From Absidia repens (taxonomy: Eukaryota > Mucoromycota > Mucoromycetes > Mucorales > Cunninghamellaceae), in contig MCGE01000007.1 of NCBI GenBank assembly GCA_002105175.1, positions 992,001 through 1,056,000 of the forward strand: 64,000 nucleotides of DNA, written 5' to 3'. Both the position numbers and the translations under genes were made by a program. Position 1 is the stretch's first letter. Each line of letters opens with the position of its first letter. The notes beneath the pieces are model-generated. The model was not told where the DNA came from. It searched no databases and saw only the letters and a program-made list of their open reading frames with translations. Below, piece by piece: positions 34,812 through 45,609 of this stretch.

Positions 34812-35077
34812 TTTTGCAACAACAAACGGTTTCGTCATTAGCTTAAAAAGTGACAACAACGGTGATTCTGTTTACTTTCATTGCGATCAAAGTACGCGAT
34901 ACCAAGACAGAGTTGATCCGTCCATCCGTGTTCGACAAGGAAGTACAAAAAAAGTCGCCAAAGAACTTTGCCAATGGTTCGTGTAGACGAGATGGATTGG
35001 ACCGATGAGGACATGACGATTGATAAGATTTTACCGTTGAAAACAGATCGATCACAGCTGATGGCGTACCTGACTTG
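34812..35077 (+). pseudogene. Fragments of a FAR1/MULE-type transposase N-terminus, in permuted order
   Basis: 34812-34985 reads NGFVISLKSDNNGDSVYFHC, then DQSTRYQDRVDPSIRVRQGS. This resembles the FAR1-like DNA-binding region of Mutator-type transposases (a CD-x3-Y motif and an S-T-x2 basic block). A second frame starting at an ATG near 34977 reads MVRVDEMDWTDEDMTIDKIL and PLKTDRSQLMAYLTW, which would normally sit upstream of the FAR1-like part. The two pieces are therefore in reversed order and different frames. A remnant, not a working gene. Confidence 0.4.
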
Positions 35078-35274
35078 GTAAAATCAAAAAAAAAAAAAGA
35101 AGAAACAGAAAATTGGAGGGACTGGGAAGCATCTTTTATTGATTGTTATTGATTCTTGTTGTTATTTTTATGGTATGTGGAGTTGGGTCGAACCATGTCA
35201 AGACGGTCCATCTCATTGAACAACTCCATGATAGGTGTGCGAAACAGGTAAAAAAGGTAACAAATCAAAAAAAA

Positions 35275-35323
35275 AAAAGTTATTTTCTCCTCTCTCTTTT
35301 TTTTCGCTCTCTCGTTCTTTCTT

Positions 35324-35366
<43 letters not shown>

Positions 35367-35650
35367 GACATCAAGCTTCATTGGCAACTCACATGGAACG
35401 ATAGTGATCTTGGATTAACGTTAGAACTTGAATCAGGGACATTTGAAAAATGCAATACAAACATGCATGGGGAAACTATTTCATTTTCGATTCGTATCTT
35501 GTGGGGAATCACTATCAGATTAGTCTTCTTTATTTTAAAATAGTGCTTTAGAACATTTGTTCGCTTTGTTTAATTCTAGTTGTCATATTATGTCTCTTCA
35601 TCTAAATAAAACATATCTTGCATTTTTATCATTAGTCTGTCTCATACGTT
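35275..35650 (+). repeat. Dispersed repeat, pyrimidine leader F plus module A
   Basis: A pyrimidine tract including a 39-nt T run (35326-35364) is followed by GTGATCTTGGATTAACGTTA, AACTTGAATCAGGGACATTT, ATGCATGGGGAAACTATTTC and CTAAATAAAACATATCTTGC. Confidence 0.7.
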
Positions 35651-35681
35651 TACTTATCTTATCTAACGAGGTTGGGGTGTC

Positions 35682-35712
<31 letters not shown>

Positions 35713-36959
35713 GAGGAGATTAGACATGATTTCATCTAACTGTCGTTCTCACTAACTCTGACTAGTTAATATACACCTGTATGTGTGTCTAGAAAAAATT
35801 AACCATATACTATTTTCACACTTTGATGGGGACGGTATTACCAGAATGTGTATTGCCCAAAAAAAAAAAAAAAGGTGTTGCCTTTAATTCATTCTCAGCT
35901 TGCTACAGTCATGCATCCGGCTATCCATACACTACACATTATATATTGCCAAAACATTAGTATATATATAAGACAAGACATTTGAATTGGTAAAAAAATA
36001 ATCATAGTTTTTATTGATTGTAATAAGATTGAAAGATATCAATTGATCGGATGAGAGAATTATTGCCAATATAAGATTGATTGGGGGAATAATAGGTAAC
36101 AGCAGTATGTACAAGATATAATAGGTATAGGTAGTAGGTAATTGGCATTTGTGGCAGTGGTGGCAAAGTGTTTGATGGATATGCTTGATGAATTGGATTT
36201 GTTTTTGGTTTTTGGAGGAAGCAGGAATCATGATAGAGACGAATATGAGATGCAAGGCAGTCGTATAATGAATTTGATTGCGTCATGGTGGGGTAGTGTT
36301 CAGATAAATGCTGTTGGATAGTGTTCAGATGAATGCTGCTGCGGATAATGATGTTCTTCGCTTGATTTGCAGATGGTCACAATGTTCTTGAGCCTTGATT
36401 ATGCCAGCCAATACCAAAGATTGCATCCGATCAAAAGGGGAGGGGAAGGGGAAGGGGAAAAGTGAGAAGTGGAAGGGGGACAAACTAAACTAATAAACTA
36501 ATTTTCATTGTGGGCAGCTCTTACGTCTGTGATCCCTTTTCCCCGTAGGGCTGGAGAGATAAGAGTGGTATCATGGTAGTTGAAACTTATCGCTCCAAGA
36601 AAAAAAAAAAAAAGTCCCTCCCAGGGTGGGTATAGAGATAATTTAGTAGTAGATTCTGAGTTTTTCAAAATTATGGTATTTAAAGCGGAGAACGTGATTG
36701 ATAGGTAAAAAGACGAGAACATGATGCTGTTGTTTAAAACCAACGAAGGACATTCCATCTTTTCAATTTCCACTTATCCAGACTGTTACAAGTTATATTT
36801 CAACTTCATAAAAAGCATAGGTTCAATAGAACTTCTTTAGTCCTAGTCAGTAAAGTGAAAGAAGAAACAGTCTTCAGAGAAAATTTTTGTAGCCAACCAA
36901 AAACTTTCAAGTCACCCGCTCATCGCTCCCCCAAGGAATCATAAAACAAAAAGGGGCAA
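35651..36959. other. Intergenic region without a recognised gene
   Basis: A 29-nt A run (35682-35710), several short minus-strand ORFs rich in Tyr/Ile that look random, a pair of imperfect repeats (GGATAGTGTTCAGATGAATG-like at 36297-36335) and a GGGGAA tandem (36436-36460). Confidence 0.4.
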
Positions 36960-37345
36960 TTCACATCCCGCCCAGTGCGCATGATTCCCTACTTTTTTTT
37001 TTCCCTCTTCTTTCGCTTTCCTTTTTTTTTAAAAAAAAAAAAAAATAAGGACATCATATTTATTGCAACCTCGTTGGAATGGTGTTCATCGTGTATAAGT
37101 AGTAGCATTAGTATTAGAGTCTTTCTGGATTAGTATTAACAAAATGCATGGGGAGACTCTTTCATTTTGGAAGCGTGATTTGGGACGCTCCATTAGATTA
37201 GCCTTCATATACTAGAATAGTCCAATGAAAACTTTCTCTACTTAGCATAGCTTTAGTATAGTGTTATGTAGTTGTGATAGTTTAGATCTTCACCTGAATA
37301 AAAGTATAACTTCTCATTTAAAACATTTAGTCTCTCTCATTCACC
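36960..37345 (+). repeat. Dispersed repeat, leader F plus module A
   Basis: CCCGCCCAGTGCGC leader, pyrimidine tract, then AAAATGCATGGGGAGACTCT, CATTTTGGAAGCGTGATTTG and ACCTGAATAAAAGTATAACT. A moderately diverged copy. Confidence 0.55.
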
Positions 37346-37699
37346 TCAATTGTCTATTGACGGTATTTTTTTTTTTTTTCGGAGGACCAAAATGGTTCTT
37401 CGACGAGGGGTGATATTTTTGAGTATGAGGGATAAACTAGATAGTTCTATGTTAGATAAATCAGATCACAAAAAAAAATATATATATATCATAGCTATGA
37501 TGCATCATCGATCAGCCGCCGAGTTCATCTCTCCGTGCTTGGTTTCTTATGATATGCATGAGAGGGTTTCTTCAGTGGTTTTATATTGACCTCGTTGTAT
37601 GCACGAAAAATGGGCGGTTGAAGGACGCATATAAAAATAAAGCAGTAATGATTGCGCGCTGAAAGGTATTTAGTTAAATCTCTTGGGAAAAATATCTCA

Positions 37700-37990
37700 T
37701 TTTGCATTGCGACTTACATTCAATGAATTTCTGATGAAGAATTTGGTCGATCAAAATGTTGATTGTCATTGCTATTTTCAAGCAACTTATGGACTACCAT
37801 GCAGGCGCAATTTTCCGCTAACCCTCGACGTTGATGAAATTGACATGTTTTGGCATTTGAAAGATGGTAACTTTTTTTTTTTCAAAAAAAAAAAAAAAGG
37901 AAATTGTCATTTACAATTATAATCTTATACTTTTTTATTGTCATATTCAGAAGAAAAGTTCAACGATGATGTTGATCATGAAGGCGCAAT
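37700..37990 (+). pseudogene. SWIM-type 3' fragment of a Mutator-like transposase
   Basis: About 37718-37870 reads NVDCHCYFQATYGLPCRRNF then PLTLDVDEIDMFWHL. The C-x-C...GLPC-x-N/H pattern followed by a short stretch and FWH is the SWIM zinc-finger end of MULE/FAR1-like transposases. The region may continue after a small intron (donor near 37868, acceptor near 37951) as EEKFNDDVDHEGAIKK. No catalytic domain is nearby. Possibly debris of the same element as at 34.8 kb, in the same orientation. Confidence 0.5.
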
Positions 37991-38640
37991 AAAAAAGCAG
38001 AATTGCTCCAGCGGCAATAAAATATCTTCTCAGACAATAAAAATATCTTCTAATAGATTTTTTGTGGGTGTTCTTTTATTTTATTTATTTTGAATGAATA
38101 CAAACAAATATAGTATTATTATATTTTTTTTAAAAAAACTATTTATACAAAAAATAAAAAGAAAAATAAAATAAAAAAGAACTATCATACTAGGACCTAA
38201 ATAGGAACTAGACATTAGCTTTTTTTAAAAGGGATTTTCTTGCTTTTTGTTCTTTTTCACTTTGGTTTTGCCACTATAAGTCTGATCTTCAACGGCTTTT
38301 TATCTTTAGCTGATGATAGCGTGTTCCATGCCATCTCTATCGGTGTACTTTTGTCCAAGAAATATTTGGTTGATCATGTTGTTGATAATGAAAATTGTTG
38401 TTGATGAAGATTTTTCGATAAAAGGAAGCATTTTTTTTTTATTTAACAGTTGTCATTTATCAAGTTTGCTCCAGGAGCGTAATAGCGCCAGGCAGTTTTA
38501 TTCCCTAAAAGTACATTCAATCTAATTTTTATTGTCTGAGAAGATATTTTATCTTCTGAAGAGATAATTTATCTTCTGAGGAGATAATTTATTGCCGACG
38601 AGAAGATATTTTATTGCCGCTGGAGCAATTCTGTTTTTTT
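37991..38640. repeat. MITE-like inverted repeat
   Basis: The left arm 37991-38045 (AGCAGAATTGCTCCAGCGGC, then AATAAAATATCTTCTCAGAC) is the inverse of the right arm 38527-38640. The right arm carries an extra stretch of about 58 nt made of repeated AGATAAATTATCTC-like units. The arms flank about 480 bp of AT-rich non-coding sequence. Confidence 0.6.
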
Positions 38641-38689
38641 TTATCTCAAAAAATGAAGGAAATGCAAATAAAAATTAAATAAACGGGCA

Positions 38690-39112
38690 ATCGCCATAAT
38701 TACCATATAGCATAATTCGTTTTATCTTCCAGTGGAAAGGCAGTTACAACCACTACATAATCAAACTCTAATCTCTCCGACGCATTTCAAATAAGCTATT
38801 ATTTCAGCACACAAAAAACCCATTGACTACGCGCTGAGCACGACGGTTGAGCCCCAAGGGGCTGCCCACCAAAGTGCGAAATGTCGGAGGCTCTAATCCT
38901 TTCCCTATTTTTTTTTTCAGCACACATAAAAAACCCATTGACGACGCGCTGAGCACGACGGTTTAGCCCCAAGGGGCTGCCCACCAAAGTGCGAAATGGC
39001 GGAGGCTTTAATCCTATCCCATCGAAACCCACACTTTAACCAAAAACTGTGACACCCAGTAAATCGAAAGATTTCCAAAAGCTCCAGTGGAGCGCCAGTG
39101 CGTTTATTATTA
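38690..39112 (-). repeat. Dispersed repeat, module E and two tandem B half-units (minus orientation)
   Basis: Module E (38690-38800): GGCAATCGCCATAATTACCA and GGAAAGGCAGTTACAACCAC. Two B half-units follow, each containing CACGACGGTT and CCCCAAGGGGCTGCCCACCA, ending with the GC-rich hairpin end (AAAGCTCCAGTGGAGCGCCA) near 39101. Confidence 0.75.
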
Positions 39113-39121
39113 TATATTAAA

Positions 39122-40302
39122 AAGAAAATGGATCGTAAGAACACTCAGCTATAGTAACTTTAATTTCGCTCTTTTGGCCCTCCAACCTTTTTTTTTTCTG
39201 ACCCACCGTTGACGCCCTGTCCACCATAGGAGCCGTCCATTCTTTTTTTTTTTTTCTCAATCGCTGTCCACCCATAGTGCCAAATCAGCGAGTCTTCCAT
39301 CCCATCCCATCAAAACCCACACTTCAGAACCCCGCTGCCACCCAGTAGCTACATAATTAATACTCTTCTCAACTTCGCTCTTCAATATACCCCACCGCAA
39401 CAAAATACACCGTAATAGCTGTTTTTTCACACAAACACATCCCTGTTTTCTTTTCTACGCACGAACATATAGACTTGGTAGAAGAAGTCTCCATGACACC
39501 CAATCCGTTCCTTTTTCATATATATAGACACGCTTTTTTTTTCTATGCATATGTAATACACAATTGATGAAGCTCATCATGTAAACGTATAACAGAGAAA
39601 CTAATTATAAGAAAAAGAGCATATTTATTCAGACGCAGATACAAACGATGGCAAACTATTACTGAACTAATGAGTGCTAATCTACTGTCGTTCCCAAATC
39701 CTTCATCTAAAATGAAAGGGTTTCCCCATGATGTTTGTTTTGTGTTTTTTAAAACGCCCCTAATTCAAGTTCTAACACTAATCCTAGATCACCAGTCCCC
39801 CAATGAGCCTTGCCATCATATCATTTAGACAATCATGAAGGAAAAAATAAAAAAGAAAGAAAAAGAGAGGAAAAAAAAGGGGGGCCAAAAAAATGGAAAA
39901 CAAAATGCGGAGTCTGAATCATCCAGGCTTTTTTTTTTTATGTCAAAAAATCAGGGAAGGGGCAATCGCCATAATTTCCATAGTGCATTATTCGTTTTAT
40001 CTTCCGGTGGAAAGGCAGTTGCAACCCTACATAATCAAACTCTGATTTCTCTGACGCCTTTCAAGTAAGCTATTATTTCAGCACACAAAAAATACCCTCC
40101 CATTGACGACGCGCTGAGCACGACGGTCGGGTCCCAATGGGCTGTCTACCATAGTGCGAAATGGCGGAGACTTTAATCCCTTCCCATCAAAACCCACAAA
40201 ACCCCCCCCATCAAAACCCACACTTCAATAAAAAACTGTGACACCCAATAAATCGAAAGATTTCCAAAAGCTCCAGCGGAGCGCCAGAGCGTTTATTTTT
40301 TT
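39122..40302 (-). repeat. Composite dispersed repeat, full order B-E-A-D (minus orientation)
   Basis: Read on the minus strand: module B from 40302 (GCTCCGCTGGAGC hairpin), E (40080-39960), a polypyrimidine tract, A (39835-39590), then D (39575-39125). The plus-strand partner with the same order lies at 45610-46885. No open frame encodes a recognisable protein. Confidence 0.75.
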
Positions 40303-40328
40303 TAAAAAAAATATGTATAGATAGTTTT

Positions 40329-42393
40329 TTATTGTTCATCCACCATTTTAAATGAGCGGATCAATAAATTGAATATAGAGCCAAAAAATAAAGCAATGAT
40401 AGTACAGGTCAGAGTAATCACATTGTAAGGCATACTAAAATCTGGGGTGGGGAGGCTAACCAATAATGTATCGGTATAAATTCTTGTACTATATAAATAA
40501 AATACAAATCAATCAGAGCCATTCGACAAAATGTGATTTTCATATTTACCTTCGTCCTTTTGCCTTAAAATTCCAGATGGTCACTACGGCAGGTCTTTCA
40601 AAAGAAAAGAAAATGACTTAGATCATGTATAAGTATAAAAAAGCAAATAATTTTACCCGACATCAAAACCACGATTTGCATCTGGACGATGTTCAGTGTA
40701 TTTCAAAAACACCTTTTCGAAATCAATCGTCAATGTCACCACAGATTCAGGGGGTAGCAATAATTCACATTCTAACATAGTAGGCCGAGATCGATCAATA
40801 GCAGGTTGATAGATCATGTTCTGAATAATCGAATCTAATAAATATAAAATAAATTGCACAGTATCAGAGCTGTTTGAGTGAATCATCTCGTTCTAGTTCT
40901 TACCTTTGTTCGTTACATTGAGAAGTCCGTTATGGTTAACTTGTACTTCCAATGAATGCAAATAAAGCTTAAGGAACCAAGGGATAGAATCATAATAAGT
41001 GACGGGTATATAATCTCGAGGATGATCGTTATGTAAAGTAATCCGTAGTCCACCATGCTCTTGCCCATACCCCGTGAAATAACGATGGACGTTTACCAGA
41101 GGCTTCGAAATTGAATCGAGAGCTAGCAAATATCATTTAAATTAGTCTTATGATTTTGGAACTATCGCTACTACTTACGGTATTCAAAAACAGATTCAGG
41201 CCATGTCATTTTGATATCCAATTCACTATTTAGCTCGGCTATAAAAATCAAAATTGTTCAGCAGATCAGGAGATATAACGAATAAAGCATATTTTTACCT
41301 TGGTGAAGATCATATGTAGCTACATTTGGTAAAAAGGACGATTCAGCAGTCGTCGTATTTGTGGGTTGAGGTTGCAATTGATAGGTGGGAGATTTTAATT
41401 CCCTGTTGATGACATTGACTCGACTACTTTCAGCCATTGGACATGCACCTGACAATTGACGATCAAAAATAGAAGATAACGACCAATCTAGTAATCGCAT
41501 AGGATTAATTTCTATATGTTTTCGTATATCCCATCATCAGCAACCTTCATATTTTATTTACTTACCCCTGCGACTTGTATCTCTTACTGGATCTATAACT
41601 GAAGTAACGGTTTGTTCCAATTGTAAAATACGTTCAATACATGTTTCATCCTATTTGAAATGAAAATGTTATAAGCAAGTAAACCCCCCCCTGATTCAGC
41701 CTACCTTGCATACGGATTGAGCATGAATAGACATGGAATGAAAGTTGGAATTGTATATTTTGTGAGCATTCAATAACGTGGAGATACCAGCCTATAAATT
41801 ATATAAAGAACATATAACACAATCGCATTGGTACATATGATATCAACCATGTAGTTTCCGTGCATCCCCACAAACACATTTTTACCTTTGATTTACATGG
41901 AAGAAGTTTGATCCAAGGCGTCAAGTTTTCAGTACAAACATTTTCGTGAGGTAAAGCACCGTATCGCAATACTGTCGCGTTGTCTTGTTGTACATCATTA
42001 TGAGAGGTGAAAGGTTCTTGTCGAAAAGATAACCTGGGCTCCGTTGTCAATGTTTCGTCAATGAAATTCAAAGAGGCACAAAATAATCCAGATAATACGT
42101 TTGTCAATGCTTTCCAATTCTTGTCAATACTATAAAAAAAGGAGTTCAGACTGCGCCCGTGCAATGTCAAGTATTATCCTACGTCGCGATACTTACTCGC
42201 CAGAAGAATACATCCAGGCCCATAATTCCACACCTGTGCCAGCAGAAGGCATTGGCGGATAGCCCCATTCGTCATAAAGCCACCGACCTTGTGTAAACGT
42301 GAGATGCATATCACGTACTTGATATGTTTGAAGAACTTGGCCAATCACCTTAGGGAACAGACTGTAATCCAATACTGGGAAGTTCACGTATAC

Positions 42394-42432
<39 letters not shown>

Positions 42433-42682
42433 AGAGAAGTTTAATAGCTGAAATTTTGCTTTGTGGATTCAAATACTTACGAGAGGGGCCTGCTGTCGTA
42501 CTTGCCTCGACTTTGGTGTTGAATTCAAAATGAGCTAGCAATTTCCCATCAGGCAACGGCGTCAGGTTAAGCTGTTCATCAAATTTTTCACGATAATCAT
42601 CTTGTAAACCAACCACCTTTCTTAAAAGAATCAAAAAGAAGGTCCCTAATAGTAATTTTGATAGCACAATCGGTGTGCGCAT
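40329..42682 (-). CDS. GPI16: GPI transamidase subunit GPI16/PIG-T
   Basis: Eleven exons: 42682..42481, 42374..42197, 42129..41886, 41791..41705, 41650..41566, 41511..41299, 41238..41179, 41122..40904, 40834..40657, 40594..40550, 40488..40329; 556 residues. A signal peptide ([20 protein letters not shown]) precedes [20 protein letters not shown]. The conserved blocks are [53 protein letters not shown], and near the end [20 protein letters not shown] then [20 protein letters not shown] (single C-terminal membrane helix). It forms part of the ER complex that attaches GPI anchors to proteins. The length matches human PIGT (578). The last two exons are short and were found only by frame and family pattern. 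The adjacent repeat ends 27 bp past its stop. Confidence 0.94.
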
Positions 42683-42920
42683 TTGTAAGGAGAGGGAGAA
42701 AGAGCAGAGCTTTGTATCATTCGGCGCAATACAGCCAAGTTTGTCAAGAATCAAAAAGAAATATTTTTAAATTCAGCGCCCAATTGAAAATTAATTTTTT
42801 CAAAAATTGCAGCAATTCTACTGGCAGGCAACAGAGTCAGGAGCCCCTACCGTTCACTACGCTTGGCGAGGAAGAAAAACAACAAATAAAGCTTATCTTT
42901 CACCTTGGAGTATTTCGCTG
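42683..42920. promoter_or_regulatory. Shared divergent promoter, GPI16 and GYP8
   Basis: A 238-bp interval separates the two start codons. No TATA box is obvious. Both products act at the ER/early secretory pathway; any coregulation is inference. Confidence 0.45.
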
Positions 42921-44670
42921 ATGGCACGAAAGAGAAAAAACAAAAAACATGCTCCAACTGTCTCTCCCGGGCAAAAAAAACGACAAAAGGCGCAGAGAAA
43001 GAAAGCCGAACAAACGCAAGAAGGTGCCTACTTGGAAGAAAAAATGGCCCAGTTATTGGAAGCCATAGAAACGGAAGACCTCTCTCGGATAAAAGAACTA
43101 GGGCGACAGCCAAATGGGTTTCTTACTGATTCCTTACGACGAAGAGTATGGTAAGTTATTTTTCATGTGTGGTGTTTGACCATACAAAACAGATGGCTTG
43201 ATAACGTCAATACAATTAGGCCACTGTTGTTAGAGTGTCCTGGATGGAATAGGCACACCAAGAAGTACAATGGCAAGTAGTAAAAAAAAAAAAAAAAAAG
43301 GCAATGGCTTTATGAAGTCACTTTTAATAATTTCATGTATATTCTATATATCTAGAGAAACATAAGGATGAGCAACAAGTGTCTTTAGACGTCCCCAGGT
43401 CCCTCAGTACATATCCAAAAGGTAAAGGTCGCTTGAAAGGGGAAAGCGGTTGGAAAACTAATATTACTAGTACGGCATAGGCTTGACAGACAAACGAAGA
43501 AAAAAACTACAGCAGCAATTGAATTATGTGATTATTCAAGTATTAAGAAAATACCCTAGATTAAATTATTATCAGGTACGTGCCTACCCCTTATCCAATT
43601 TCTTCAAAAGCTTACTCTTTCATTGTTTAGGGATTTCATGATATCTGCACTATATTTTTACTTTTGTATGAAAATCAAGTTGCTGCAAGTCAATTAGTTG
43701 GCCGTGTTGCACTATTATACATCAGATATCCTTTTTATGCATAATATATACACATATTTTATATTGATAACAATCCTTCACTCCCATATTTTTTTTTTCT
43801 ACAGATGCGATGTTGGAAACTTTGGAGCCGATCTTGAGAGAACTTGGTTTACTAGATACTTTACTCTACTTACAAGATCCAGAGCTTGGATCATTTTTGC
43901 AAGAGTAAGTCAAAAGCGTTGCCGAACTTTGTGCTTACATCAGACCTTATTTTTTTTCCGTCCTCAATAGAACAGGGGTACTACCATATTACTGTCTTAG
44001 CTGGGTTATCACATGGTTTAGTCACGATTTGGAAGATGTGGGTGCTATTTTTCAGCTGTTTGATATATTTTTATGCTCTACCCCAATGATGCCTCTCTAC
44101 ACTTCTGCTGCTCTTGTATTAATCCATCGCGATATTATCCTGACCGATTTTTCTTCGGACGATCCAAGTGAACTCCATAGTTATTTGTCAAAGCTACCGC
44201 AGCAACAAAATTTAAATATCAATATTGTCATTGAATTGGCAGTTGAACTAGAGACCAAATGGGACCCATTATTAGTGCAAAAACAAGCCGACGTTGCTTT
44301 AGATCAGGTTTCGGTGATCAATACCTATCATCAGCAGCAGCAGCAGCAGCAACAGCGAGCAGCAATTACTGGAAGGCAAAAAGTGGTACCGGACAGTGGA
44401 AAAAACTCAATGTCAGGCATGAAATACAGTCCAGGAAACATTGAACAACGGATGATAGAAGCATATGATATTGTCTCTCTGTCTCCTTTAGATCGTAAGC
44501 CCATTGACCTTGCTATGGTTAGTTCACCCACAAAGAAACACAAGATTCTGATACCGCAATCACTGCGTGCTACTGTTTCATCACCTTGGAGCATATTTAT
44601 GGTTAGTGCTATTGGTATTGGTGCTGCTGCCATTTTGGTGGCAAATCAGTCGCAGCTTTTATCAAGGTAA
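42921..44670 (+). CDS. GYP8: TBC-domain Rab GAP, Gyp8/TBC1D20-like
   Basis: Seven exons: 42921-43150, 43220-43272, 43356-43421, 43481-43575, 43631-43725, 43803-43904, 43971-44670; 446 residues. Basic N-terminus, then NGFLTDSLRRRVWPLLLECPGW. The catalytic arginine finger is D106-x-x-R109 (SLDVPRS) and the glutamine finger is Q148 in LNYYQGFHD. LSWVITWFSHDLEDVGAIFQ and TPMMPLYTSAALVLIHRDII follow. A polyQ run (7-8 Gln) lies near residue 330 and a C-terminal membrane anchor at about 421-439 (FMVSAIGIGAAAILVA). This is the architecture of TBC1D20/Gyp8, an ER-anchored GAP for Rab1/Ypt1-type GTPases. Two introns are non-standard: intron 2 begins GC and intron 5 is AT-AC. Confidence 0.93.
43273..43355 (+). 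other. GC-AG intron in GYP8
   Basis: The exon ends AATG and the intron starts GCAAGTAG and ends ATATCTAG. Only this choice keeps frame into EKHKDEQQVSLDVPRS. The available GT site 4 nt downstream leads to a stop. Confidence 0.7.
43726..43802 (+). other. U12-type AT-AC intron in GYP8
   Basis: The 77-nt intron starts ATATCCTTTT, the exact U12 donor consensus, and ends TTTTTTCTAC. A branch-site-like TCCTTCAC has its A at about 43780, 22 nt before the end. Joining ...CTATTATACATCAG to AGATGCGATG gives LYIRDAMLETL, in frame and matching the family (human HLRDFMD). No GT-AG choice conserves the TBC core. Confidence 0.85.
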
Positions 44671-44881
44671 ATTTTCATCAACAAGTTGGTACGCTCTTTA
44701 TTCATTTTTTTTTTAAAAAAAAGTTGGCCTCTAAGTTAACTTTTTTTTTGTGGGGGGGGAATGTATTGGCAAAACTGAGGACACTCCCTACTTCGCAGTC
44801 CCAAATTCCGAAAAAAATGCAGAATTATGATAAGCTGATTTATTAGTTAGGCGGCTCATGACCCTTTCAAATTGATAAGAG
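44671..44881. other. GYP8 3' flank
   Basis: AT-rich with A, T and G runs, ending where repeat module B begins. Confidence 0.4.
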
Positions 44882-45440
44882 AAATAAACGCTCTGGCGCT
44901 CCGCTGGAGCTTTTGGAAATCTTTCGATTTACTGGATGTCACAGTTTTTTATTAAGGTGTGGGTTTTGATGGGATAGGATTAAAGCCTCCGCCATTTAGT
45001 GCGAAATCCATCGTCAATGGGTACTTTTTTTGTGTGTGGTGAAAAATAGAAGGTCGAAAGACAGGATGACTGAGCCATTCGCACTCCGCCTCTCATGGAT
45101 TTAATTTTTCTCATGGCCCTATTCTTCTCTTCCTCTTTCTTTCTTTTCTTTTTTTTTTTTTAGAACATCAAATTCAACTGTGGATTTAGTGATCTCGGAT
45201 TAGTGGTTAGAACTTGAATCAGGGGATTTTTGAAAAGTGCAATGCAAACATCATGGGGAAACCCTTCCATCTTGGATTCGAGATCTTTGACCATCATCGA
45301 ATTAGCATTCATTTTAGAATAGTGTCATTAGCTCAGCTTAGCGTTAGTTGTCATAGTTTATATTGCATCCATATCAGAATTAAAAATATCTTGTCTTTTT
45401 ACCATTTTTCTTTTTTATGCTTTTCATTGTCTCGCTGAAT
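44882..45440 (+). repeat. Dispersed repeat, modules B-F-A
   Basis: Starts AAACGCTCTGGCGCTCCGCT, GGAGCTTTTGGAAATCTTTC. Then a shortened B, the F tract (GCACTCCGCCTCTCATGG, then pyrimidines), and module A (GATCTCGGATTAGTGGTTAG, ATCATGGGGAAACCCTTCCA, GTCATTAGCTCAGCTTAGCG). Confidence 0.75.
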
Positions 45441-45609
45441 GGGCATGGCATATGTGCGTGGAAAAACAGAACCGTTGTGTGTGGGGGGGTGTAAAATGCA
45501 AATTACAGTCTATCTGGAAATGTATTGCCAAAAAAAACCCAACAACATTGTAACAGCGACATGTATACGGTGATGTGAGTGGAGAAAATGGACGCATAGC
45601 ACAAGCTAA

